Below, piece after piece: positions 45,401-52,459 of a stretch of 64,000 bases of DNA (within the stretch, counting starts at the first letter, position 1; each line of letters starts with the position of its first letter). The translations under genes and the position numbers were made by a program. The notes below the pieces were generated by a model. That model ran no database searches and was not told where the DNA came from. It worked only from the letters and a program-made list of their open reading frames with translations. Source of the stretch: Filimonas zeae (GTDB lineage Bacteria; Bacteroidota; Bacteroidia; Chitinophagales; Chitinophagaceae); contig NZ_BMIB01000006.1 of assembly GCF_014641615.1 (NCBI RefSeq), positions 62,001 to 126,000 of the forward strand, read 5' to 3'.

Positions 45401-48400
45401 AGGTTTTCCGCCAGCTGGTTTACGTTCTCCGTCAGGTTTTTCCAGATGCCCGATGCACCTGGTACGCTCGCCTGGCCGCCCAGTCTGCCTTCCACACCCA
45501 CTTCACGGGCCACGGTAGTTACCTGGTCGGCAAACAACGCCAGCGTATCAATCATTTCATTAATGGTTTCCGTTAACTGTGCCACCTCACCGCGCGATAC
45601 AATGGAGAGCTTTTGTTTCAGATTACCGGTGGCCACCGCGGTTACCACCTTGGCAATGCCCCTTACCTGGTTGGTAAGGTTACTGGCCATCATGTTTACA
45701 GAATCGGTAAGGTCTTTCCAGGTACCACCCACACCCTGCACTTCTGCCTGGCCGCCCAGCTTACCTTCCGTGCCTACTTCACGCGCCACACGCGTTACCT
45801 CAAAGGCAAAGGAGTTCAGCTGATCCACCATGGTGTTAATGGTATTCTTCAGATCAAGAATTTCTCCTTTTACATCTATCGTTACTTTCTTACTTAAGTC
45901 ACCCGAAGCCACCGCTTTGGTTACCTCGGCAATGTTACGCACCTGCGAGGTAAGGTTACCCGTCATCTGGTTTACAGAATCGGTAAGGTCTTTCCAGGTA
46001 CCGGCCACACCAGGCACAAACGCCTGGCCACCCAGTTTACCATCCGTACCCACCTCACGCGCCACACGCGTTACTTCCGATGCAAACGCCCGCAGCTGAT
46101 CCACCATCGTGTTCAGCGTTTCTTTCAGCTGCAATATCTCTCCACGCACATCCACCGTAATCTTACGGCTCATATCACCATTCGCTACCGCAATGGCCAC
46201 ATCAGCAATGTTACGTACCTGGGCAGTAAGGTTACCCGCCATCTGGTTTACAGAGTCGGTAAGGTCTTTCCAGGTACCGCCTACACCCGGCACGTTGGCC
46301 TGGCCACCCAGTTTACCTTCCGTACCCACCTCACGCGCCACACGCGTTACTTCCGATGCAAAGGCGCGCAGCTGTTCCACCATGGTGTTAATGGTATTCT
46401 TCAGCTCCAGAATTTCGCCTTTCACATCCACTTCAATTTTACGGCTCAGGTCACCATTCGCCACCGCTGTGGTTACCTCCGCAATGTTACGCACCTGCGA
46501 GGTAAGGTTACTCGCCATGATGTTTACAGAATCGGTAAGGTCTTTCCATAAACCTTCCACACCCGGCACATCTGCCTGGCCACCCAGCTTACCTTCCGAG
46601 CCCACTTCACGCGCCACACGAAACACTTCCGATCCAAACGCATTCAGCTGATCCACCATCGTGTTAATGGTATTCTTCAGTTCCAGAATCTCGCCTTTTA
46701 CATCCACCGTAATCTTACGGCTCAGGTCACCCTTCGCCACCGCGGTGGTTACCTCGGCAATGTTACGCACCTGGGCAGTAAGGTTACTACCCATCTGGTT
46801 TACCGATTCGGTAAGGTCTTTCCAGGTACCGCCCACACCCTGCACTTTTGCCTGGCCGCCCAGCTTACCTTCTGTACCTACTTCCAGCGCCACACGCGTT
46901 ACTTCCGATGCAAAAGAGTTCAGCTGATCCACCATGGTGTTAATGGTTTTCTTCAGCTCCAATATTTCTCCTTTCACATCCACAGTAATCTTACGGCTCA
47001 GGTCACCATTGGCCACCGCCGTGGTTACCTCGGCAATGTTACGCACCTGGCCTGTAAGGTTACTGGCCATTTTATTTACAGAATCTGTTAAGTCTTTCCA
47101 CGTACCGGCCACACCTTTTACTTCCGCCTGGCCACCCAGCTTACCTTCCGTACCCACTTCCAGTGCCACACGCGTTACTTCCGATGCAAAGGAGTTCAGC
47201 TGATCCACCATCGTGTTGATGGTCTTTTTCAACTCCAGAATTTCCCCGGCCACATCCACCGTAATCTTTTTGGATAAGTCACCATTGGCCACCGCCGTGG
47301 TTACATCGGCAATGTTACGCACCTGTGCAGTAAGGTTACCCGCCATCTGGTTCACAGAGTCGGTAAGATCTTTCCATACACCACCTACCCCTTTTACCGT
47401 TGCCTGGCCACCCAGCTTACCTTCCGAACCCACTTCCCGTGCTACACGCGTAACCTCGGCAGAGAAGGAGTTGAGCTGATCCACCATGGTGTTAATGGTA
47501 TTCTTCAGTTCCAGAATTTCCCCTTTTACATCCACGGTAATCTTACGGCTTAAATCGCCCCGGGCTACCGCTGTGGTTACCTCGGCAATGTTCCGCACCT
47601 GGCCGGTAAGGTTACTGGCCATTTTATTTACAGAATCTGTTAAGTCTTTCCAGGTACCGGCTACCCCTTTTACTTCGGCCTGGCCGCCCAGCTTACCATC
47701 CGTACCCACTTCACGCGCCACACGCGTTACTTCTGAAGAGAAGGAGTTGAGCTGATCCACCATCGTATTGATGGTATCTTTCAGCTCCAGAATTTCACCC
47801 TGTACGTCCACTGTAATTTTCTTGGACAAATCGCCCTTGGCCACGGCCGTAGTTACATCGGCAATGTTACGCACCTGGGCAGTAAGGTTACCGGCCATCT
47901 GGTTTACAGAGTCGGTAAGGTCTTTCCACACACCCGCTACATCTTTTACCTTGGCCTGGCCACCCAGCTTACCTTCCGAGCCTACTTCCCGCGCCACACG
48001 CGTAACCTCTCTGGAAAACAGGTTCAGCTGTTTTACCATTTCATTCACCTCGGTGGCAATACGGGCAAACTCGCCCTGCAACACGTGGTCTTCAATCTGC
48101 AAGGGCATTTCCTGCGATAGGTTGCCTTTTGCCACAGAACTGATTACGTGTGCTATTTCAATGGTAGGATGTACCAGATCGGATATTAATGTATTAATGG
48201 CACCCACCGCCACATTCCAGGAGCCGCGGGCAGAGCGGGGCATTTCAACCCGGTGATTCAGCTTACCCTGCTTACCAATGGTATTGCGTGCAATCATCAG
48301 TTCCTCTACCAGCAACTCGTTCAGCGCAATAATTTCATTAACTGTATCACATATTTTACCGCTGAGGCCAATATTGCTGCCTGGCATTCTTGCACTGAAG

Positions 48401-48552
48401 TTGCCATTTTTTACTTCCAGCAATACCTGCAATAATTCATTGGTATCCAATTCATCGGACAAAGGTTTTCGAACGGCATCATTTTGCGGAATAATTTCCA
48501 CAGAATCTGAGGCAGAAGCAGTCTTGGCCGCTCGCTTTTTGGGGGCAGTCAT
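42463..48552 (-). CDS. giant soluble hybrid histidine kinase with about 11 tandem HAMP units, GAF and three receivers
   Basis: A 2029-residue protein without transmembrane segments. After a short N-terminal region come about 11 HAMP-like units of 92 residues (about 123-1135), each with a core such as LTxQVRNIAxVTTAVAxGDLSRKITVDVKGEILELKNTINTMVDQL...VGTEGKLGGQAxVxGVxGTWKDLTDSVN. A GAF domain (about 1165-1320) and a coiled coil follow. The kinase core has FLANMSHELRTPLNSLLIL, NLLSNAFKFTEKG, DTGIGI and GTGLGLSISRGL. Three receiver domains end the chain, the last with LMDIMMPEMDGYETM. The layout of repeated HAMPs is the one known from fungal group III osmosensing kinases (Nik1/Os-1). It probably signals together with the REC-kinase and receiver genes on either side. 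Confidence 0.95.
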   Translation of the reverse strand: MTAPKKRAAKTASASDSVEIIPQNDAVRKPLSDELDTNELLQVLLEVKNGNFSARMPGSNIGLSGKICDTVNEIIALNELLVEELMIARNTIGKQGKLNHRVEMPRSARGSWNVAVGAINTLISDLVHPTIEIAHVISSVAKGNLSQEMPLQIEDHVLQGEFARIATEVNEMVKQLNLFSREVTRVAREVGSEGKLGGQAKVKDVAGVWKDLTDSVNQMAGNLTAQVRNIADVTTAVAKGDLSKKITVDVQGEILELKDTINTMVDQLNSFSSEVTRVAREVGTDGKLGGQAEVKGVAGTWKDLTDSVNKMASNLTGQVRNIAEVTTAVARGDLSRKITVDVKGEILELKNTINTMVDQLNSFSAEVTRVAREVGSEGKLGGQATVKGVGGVWKDLTDSVNQMAGNLTAQVRNIADVTTAVANGDLSKKITVDVAGEILELKKTINTMVDQLNSFASEVTRVALEVGTEGKLGGQAEVKGVAGTWKDLTDSVNKMASNLTGQVRNIAEVTTAVANGDLSRKITVDVKGEILELKKTINTMVDQLNSFASEVTRVALEVGTEGKLGGQAKVQGVGGTWKDLTESVNQMGSNLTAQVRNIAEVTTAVAKGDLSRKITVDVKGEILELKNTINTMVDQLNAFGSEVFRVAREVGSEGKLGGQADVPGVEGLWKDLTDSVNIMASNLTSQVRNIAEVTTAVANGDLSRKIEVDVKGEILELKNTINTMVEQLRAFASEVTRVAREVGTEGKLGGQANVPGVGGTWKDLTDSVNQMAGNLTAQVRNIADVAIAVANGDMSRKITVDVRGEILQLKETLNTMVDQLRAFASEVTRVAREVGTDGKLGGQAFVPGVAGTWKDLTDSVNQMTGNLTSQVRNIAEVTKAVASGDLSKKVTIDVKGEILDLKNTINTMVDQLNSFAFEVTRVAREVGTEGKLGGQAEVQGVGGTWKDLTDSVNMMASNLTNQVRGIAKVVTAVATGNLKQKLSIVSRGEVAQLTETINEMIDTLALFADQVTTVAREVGVEGRLGGQASVPGASGIWKNLTENVNQLAENLTTQVRAISAVASAVTKGDLTQMIRVEAKGEVEQLKDTINQMIANLKQTTLRNQEQDWLKSNLAQFTQMLQGQKDLNAVTRRILSELAQVVNAQKGMFYILEQEEDYSEAKLKLFAAYAYGDEVSLKREFALGQGLVGQVAIDKERILLTNVPSDYIKINSGLGAAPPLNLIVLPVLFETQIKAVIELASFDSFSQTHLDFLSQLTESIGIVLNTIEANSRTEHLLEQSQSLADELRRTNEELQDKAHLLVKQKDEVEGKNKEVEEARKSLEEKAEQLQLTSKYKSEFLANMSHELRTPLNSLLILAQQLYENPDGNLNEKQVRYAKTIHSCGDDLIQLINDILDLSKIESGYVSTDFIKVRFSEVIGFVETTFKHISESKNLRFGIDVDDQLPQALETDVQRLNQILKNLLSNAFKFTEKGEVRLRIYESKRNWRLSNHSLDSADRVVAFEIRDTGIGISKDKQNIIFEAFQQAEGSTSRKYGGTGLGLSISRGLADLLGGSIELESETGNGSVFTLFLPLHYNPANIRKEKQSSLTVSQYQLDEGFTDVEVIQSVPTVKVADSKDLEGLSEIINEIGDDRTHISENDKVVLIVEDDVRFAKIMQEKAHEMGLKVVVATSFGEVFDLTNKFNPIAVTLDVKLPDASGWRVLDLFKNDINLRHIPIHLISGEENRLLAMHRGARSFNLKPLTSEALTVLFSSIIEHHVRKQKRVLVVEDNEPDASQIARILDNGDLIQIAFAENGKMALEKLEEQAFDCIIADFMLPDIEGAEFVANMQTINRYNATPVIVYSAKDFTNKEKSKLKQYANKILLKGVNSLDLLLEETVMQLHLNHQALLPEKRKLIEDLRSQKDVLIHKNVLVVDDDVRNLFALTTAFERYQINTITAESGKEAMNILDENNHIDIVLMDIMMPEMDGYETMQKIRREHKNSALPIIAVTAKAMKGDREKCLEAGASDYITKPLKIDQLLSLMRVWLYR
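45150..48190 (-). repeat. 276-bp tandem repeats inside the HAMP kinase gene
   Basis: The HAMP units are repeated also at the DNA level with a period of 276 bp and high identity between neighbours; recurring phrases such as the one encoding EGKLGGQ and VWKDLTDSVN recur about 11 times. The boundaries given are approximate. High identity implies recent expansion or gene conversion and makes the region prone to recombination and to misassembly. Confidence 0.85.
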
Positions 48553-48678
48553 GAAAGGTATTAGAGTTTAAACTTGATAAAAAGAATAAAAAAATCTGTT
48601 CCGGTTGCAGAATAGGCTTGCTTTGATATGAAACCAAATAGTAATTTAGCGTTACCTTTCATATAACCATTTAATTTG

Positions 48679-49092
48679 ATGCAATTTTTAGGCCACTTGA
48701 ACAGGCTGATTTTATTGGCGGAAGACGACAGTGACGATCAGGAACTATTAGAAAGCGCGTTTGGAGAAATAGATCCGGCATGGAAGGTAGTATGTATACC
48801 TAACGGCAAGCGCTTTGTTGCCTATCTGGACACTATAGCGGACGAGCAGTTGCCCGCCCTGCTGGTACTGGATTATAATATACCCGAACTAACCGGTGTA
48901 GAGATTGTAAGGGCGCTGAACAACCACACCCGTTACCAGGCCATTCCTAAAATTATCTGGAGCACCTCCAGCTCGCCCGTTTTTAAAGCTATGAGTATGG
49001 AACTGGGTGCAGTAGATTATATTACAAAGCCGAATGATGTGGCTTCTTTTTTAACTATTGCAAAGTATATGCTTTCGTTTGTGAAAGCATAA
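48679..49092 (+). CDS. stand-alone receiver protein (Rcp1-like response regulator)
   Basis: About 137 residues from ATG 48679 (a TTG at 48676 precedes it). A single receiver domain: acidic cluster LLAEDDSDDQELLESAF, phospho-accepting Asp in LLVLDYNIPELTG, the Thr/Ser position IIWSTSSSP and the Lys in YITKPNDV. The DSDDQ-type start is typical of the Rcp1/CheY-like receivers that work with soluble sensor kinases. It is divergent from the HAMP kinase gene, which suggests a phosphorelay partner. Confidence 0.93.
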   Translation: MQFLGHLNRLILLAEDDSDDQELLESAFGEIDPAWKVVCIPNGKRFVAYLDTIADEQLPALLVLDYNIPELTGVEIVRALNNHTRYQAIPKIIWSTSSSPVFKAMSMELGAVDYITKPNDVASFLTIAKYMLSFVKA

Positions 49093-49111
49093 TCACTATC
49101 ATACTTAAAAC

Positions 49112-49145
49112 AGAAAAGCTGCATCTGATATGATACAGCTTTTCT
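49112..49145. terminator. bidirectional terminator between receiver gene and rtcB
   Basis: AGAAAAGCTG (49112-49121) pairs with CAGCTTTTCT (49136-49145), with an inner ATC/GAT pairing and a 6-nt loop. A/T-rich tracts lie on both sides. It separates two convergent genes. Confidence 0.78.
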
Positions 49146-49195
49146 TATATATTCCTATGAACTGATACAGGAAGGCTTACATAGTTATCATTTAC

Positions 49196-50617
49196 TTAAT
49201 CCTCTCTGCTTCCATCATCTGCCATCCTTACAATTTTAGGTTCAAACTTCGCCACTACTTTAACCAGTTCCTGCTGTGCACCCATTACCTGGTTAATGTC
49301 TTTATAAGCCATCGGTGCCTCATCCAAACCTGCGCCAATAAGCGTAACACCGTTTTCTTTTAAAACTGCCTGCATATCTTTTTTAGATATCTGCTCAATG
49401 GCTTTAGTACGGCTCATCTGCCGCCCGGCACCGTGTGAAGCAGAGTTGATAGCAGCTTCATTACCCAGACCACGTACCAGGAAGCCCGGCGCAGTCATGC
49501 TACCCGGTATAATACCCATTACATCTTTACCTGCCGGGGTTGCCCCTTTTCTATGCACAATCACTTCTTCCCCATTCCATATTTCTTTCCAGGCAAAGTT
49601 GTGGTGGTTTTCCACTTTAGCCAGTACCCTGGCCCCGATAGCCGCAGTAAGCTTCCGGTGAATAACCTCATGGCAGGCAGAAGCATAATCACCCGCCAGG
49701 TTCATAGCCAGCCAGTATTCCTGACCTGCTTCGCTATCCATATCCAGCCAGGCAAGGTTAGCAGCTTCTTTAGGCAGCCTGCACAAGTCTTTCGCCAGGC
49801 GGGTATAATACCCTGCAATAGTAGCACCCATACCTCTTGAGCCGGAATGCGACAACAAAGCCAGGTACTTACCCTTTTCTATATTCAACGCCTCGTCTCT
49901 TTCTTCAAATTCAATAATCCCCCATTCCACAAAGTGGTTACCTCCCCCCGAAGATCCCAGTTGTGAAGCTGCTTTATCATGCAGCTGCTTAATGAACGGG
50001 GTAATATTGAATGTATCGCTATCCAGTACGCCGTGGTCTGCCTTATACTGACCGTGGAAACCGGCACCTGCACCAAATTTGGTATGGGCAATCAACTCTC
50101 TTTTATATTTTGCTTCATTGGCATAAAAGGCATCAGCCGGAATATCAAACACAGACAGCGCCATCCGACAACCAATATCCACCCCCACCCCGTAAGGTAT
50201 AACTGCATTACGGGTAGCCAGTACACCACCTATAGGTAAACCATAGCCCTGGTGCGCATCGGGCATTAAGGCCCCCGCGGCAGTTACCGGTAATTGCATA
50301 GCCACCGCCATTTGCTTACCGGCACCTTCTTCAATATATTCCTTACCATACACCGCATACTCCTTTTTCTCTGTTACCAGTGCTATAGTAGTATCGGCTG
50401 GCTTATTCATCTCTTCAATCATGGCAGTAGCCAATGCTTCCAGCTTTTCATCATCCAGAAAATTTTCCGGATAATCTTTTACTTTCAGCAGCAACGCCAG
50501 TGCTTCTTCTCTTGAAAGATGCTGTAGTGCTGCTGCGGCTTTTAACGCCTCGCCTAAAATACGCCCCTGCTTATAGCCGGCAGCTAATAAATCATCACCG
50601 TTTATTCTGTTTTCCAT
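49196..50617 (-). CDS. rtcB: RtcB family RNA ligase
   Basis: A 473-residue RNA ligase that joins 2',3'-cyclic phosphate or 3'-phosphate ends to 5'-OH ends using GTP and manganese. Visible family motifs: MPDAHQGYGLPIGGVLAT, the manganese-binding Cys in GVDIGCRM, SGGGNHFVEWG, LSHSGSRG, HHNFAW, VHRKGATPAG, and SHGAGR with the His (about 395) that is guanylated in characterised RtcB proteins. It is the last gene of an operon with two RlaP-like nucleotidyltransferases and a RING/TerD-like protein, 20 bp after the second transferase, which marks this as an RNA-repair system rather than general tRNA splicing. Confidence 0.97.
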   Translation of the reverse strand: MENRINGDDLLAAGYKQGRILGEALKAAAALQHLSREEALALLLKVKDYPENFLDDEKLEALATAMIEEMNKPADTTIALVTEKKEYAVYGKEYIEEGAGKQMAVAMQLPVTAAGALMPDAHQGYGLPIGGVLATRNAVIPYGVGVDIGCRMALSVFDIPADAFYANEAKYKRELIAHTKFGAGAGFHGQYKADHGVLDSDTFNITPFIKQLHDKAASQLGSSGGGNHFVEWGIIEFEERDEALNIEKGKYLALLSHSGSRGMGATIAGYYTRLAKDLCRLPKEAANLAWLDMDSEAGQEYWLAMNLAGDYASACHEVIHRKLTAAIGARVLAKVENHHNFAWKEIWNGEEVIVHRKGATPAGKDVMGIIPGSMTAPGFLVRGLGNEAAINSASHGAGRQMSRTKAIEQISKKDMQAVLKENGVTLIGAGLDEAPMAYKDINQVMGAQQELVKVVAKFEPKIVRMADDGSRED

Positions 50618-50637
50618 ATGTTATCAGTTCAGGTAGC

Positions 50638-51696
50638 TTATCCATACAATGCTGTACGCATATCCACTACTATTTTTTCAATCCGTGCTTTATCAGGCAT
50701 AGCCTGTAGCACAGTATTACTATATGCCTGCACCATTTCTTCCTGCAAGGCTTCTGCCATTTTCAGCAACGCTTCGTACGTATACCTGCCTTCTTTAATA
50801 GCCAGTAACTGTTCCCGGTTATTGCGCCGCACCTGCAATTTACCTGTTGCGCCTATTTCCACTGCCATTTGCAGCAACCTTATCGTGTGCATCATGTTTT
50901 TAGCGTCATAATCGCCACCATGTGCCTGATTGCCCAGAAAGCGTAATTCATTGCGTTTATCCACCCAATCCCAATACTCCCGGTATTCTTTACAGTATAT
51001 GGAATATCCATCGCGGTTAAAGAAAAGATAAGTCAACATTGCCTCCTCTTCCGGAACAGAAGAAAGGCATACCTCATTGGCATCTTCTCCCGTGGTTATT
51101 CCTCTGTAGCCTTTTGTACCGGTAACATCATAATACAAGGCATACATTCCTCTGGCATGTGTAACAGCGCTCAGCCCGCAGCACTCCTGTCTTTTATCGC
51201 ATGCCTCCAGCCATTGCTGCAAAGGCAACGTTCCACCACCTTCCAGTATATAGCAAAAATCAGTAACGCTTTTTCTTGCTTTCTCCTGCGGGTTCAGCAT
51301 TTTTTTGTTCAGTCCTCTGGCCTTTTTAATCTGCGTAACAGCGTAGCTGCCAAACGTTTCCCGGCAAAGGGCCGATAAAAACAAATCTGCCGTAAGGTGC
51401 TGCATCACCGGATGCCTGTATAATATACAGTCATCCGGGGCAGCCAGTGTTTCGAGGAGGTTAGGGTTGTTTTTTAATAGCAGAGAAACAAATCTGCCCA
51501 GTTCATAATATACTTCGTCGTTGGTGTCGTTGTTTATCTGTTCTATATAGCCCAGTCCGTAGAAATGCTCTTTAGGTAAATAAAACACCCCCTTTATATC
51601 TGTATCCGATTGCGGAGTGGCCAGGCCATATGCCCTGCTGCCGCTAACACATTCCAGCAACAGCAGTCCTCTGCTTTTCATTTCTGCTATAGTCAT
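50638..51696 (-). CDS. RlaP-type nucleotidyltransferase (DNA polymerase beta superfamily)
   Basis: A 352-residue protein with the polymerase-beta nucleotidyltransferase signature GSRAYG...SDTDIKGVF near the N-terminus (GS motif plus the D-x-D metal pair). The start at 51696 overlaps the preceding gene by 53 bp; the alternative ATG at 51681 shortens the overlap and keeps the motif. The family (pfam10127, YcgL/RlaP) has been proposed from comparative genomics to act in RNA repair next to RtcB; its reaction is unproven and may be adding nucleotides to damaged RNA ends. Third gene of the operon. Confidence 0.88.
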   Translation of the reverse strand: MTIAEMKSRGLLLLECVSGSRAYGLATPQSDTDIKGVFYLPKEHFYGLGYIEQINNDTNDEVYYELGRFVSLLLKNNPNLLETLAAPDDCILYRHPVMQHLTADLFLSALCRETFGSYAVTQIKKARGLNKKMLNPQEKARKSVTDFCYILEGGGTLPLQQWLEACDKRQECCGLSAVTHARGMYALYYDVTGTKGYRGITTGEDANEVCLSSVPEEEAMLTYLFFNRDGYSIYCKEYREYWDWVDKRNELRFLGNQAHGGDYDAKNMMHTIRLLQMAVEIGATGKLQVRRNNREQLLAIKEGRYTYEALLKMAEALQEEMVQAYSNTVLQAMPDKARIEKIVVDMRTALYG

Positions 51697-52447
51697 AACA
51701 CTTCAGGGTTTGTACAAAAAAAGCATCCAATGCCTCTGGCGTAAATACCTGTTTTTCCAAACGGCTCACCGCTTTATTACAGGCTGCTATTTCTGTGTTT
51801 ATATAATCTGCCATGCCTGTGCTTACCTTAACCATATACTTCTCCGGCGATGTTGCCTTTAATGCTATCAGCGCATGCACTTCTTCCTGCAAGTCTGCAG
51901 GCAATAACACCATCAGATCATAGATAGTAAGCGGTGCTATAGCATTCTTTTCTATATTCCATTTAGCGCACAACAACGAGCGTAGCACGTAAAACAAACC
52001 TTTTATGGTAACCGGCTCATCACCTATGGCGTCACCGGTAAACTTACGTACCAGACCCAGGTAGTGGCAGGCGTTGGTTTTCGCATCAAAATAACTACCC
52101 GCCAGCTTTTCCAGTGCTGTTATAAATGCAGCGTTTTTAAGATATACAATGGGCGATTGCATCCACTCAAAGCCGGTTACGTTACTCCTGTGCATCAGCT
52201 TCAGTACCTTGCGCAAATCCCAGCCGTACACATCCAATTCATCGTTTATAGGCAATGTTATAAAGTCGTCCGTTTCTTTTACAGAAAGGTAACCGGCCAA
52301 TGGGCGTATATATATAAATCTTACATCGTAGTCGCTGTCAGGAGAAGGAAACTGCCATCCCCGGCAACCCGACTCGCAGGAGTACAGGATGTGTATACCA
52401 TACTCCTTTTCTATTGTATCCAGCGTTTCCAGTATCCGCTTTTCCAT
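51644..52447 (-). CDS. second RlaP-type nucleotidyltransferase
   Basis: A 267-residue relative of the next gene's product. The nucleotidyltransferase core reads ESGCRGWQFPSPDSDYDVRFIYI: the D-x-D metal pair is intact, but the usual GS dipeptide is replaced by GC, which is uncommon and may affect triphosphate binding. The remaining helical domain resembles YcgL-type proteins (FEWMQSPIVY, GLFYVLRSLLCAKWNIEK). Second gene of the operon, 12 bp after the RING/TerD-like gene and overlapping the next by 53 bp, implying tight co-translation. Confidence 0.88.
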   Translation of the reverse strand: MEKRILETLDTIEKEYGIHILYSCESGCRGWQFPSPDSDYDVRFIYIRPLAGYLSVKETDDFITLPINDELDVYGWDLRKVLKLMHRSNVTGFEWMQSPIVYLKNAAFITALEKLAGSYFDAKTNACHYLGLVRKFTGDAIGDEPVTIKGLFYVLRSLLCAKWNIEKNAIAPLTIYDLMVLLPADLQEEVHALIALKATSPEKYMVKVSTGMADYINTEIAACNKAVSRLEKQVFTPEALDAFFVQTLKCYDYSRNEKQRTAVAGMC

Positions 52448-52459
52448 ACTATTTCCTTT

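Noticed and set aside
45199..48571. Chain of plus-strand open frames opposite the HAMP kinase gene
   Set aside because: They repeat with the 276-bp period of the gene and are antisense shadows caused by its codon composition.
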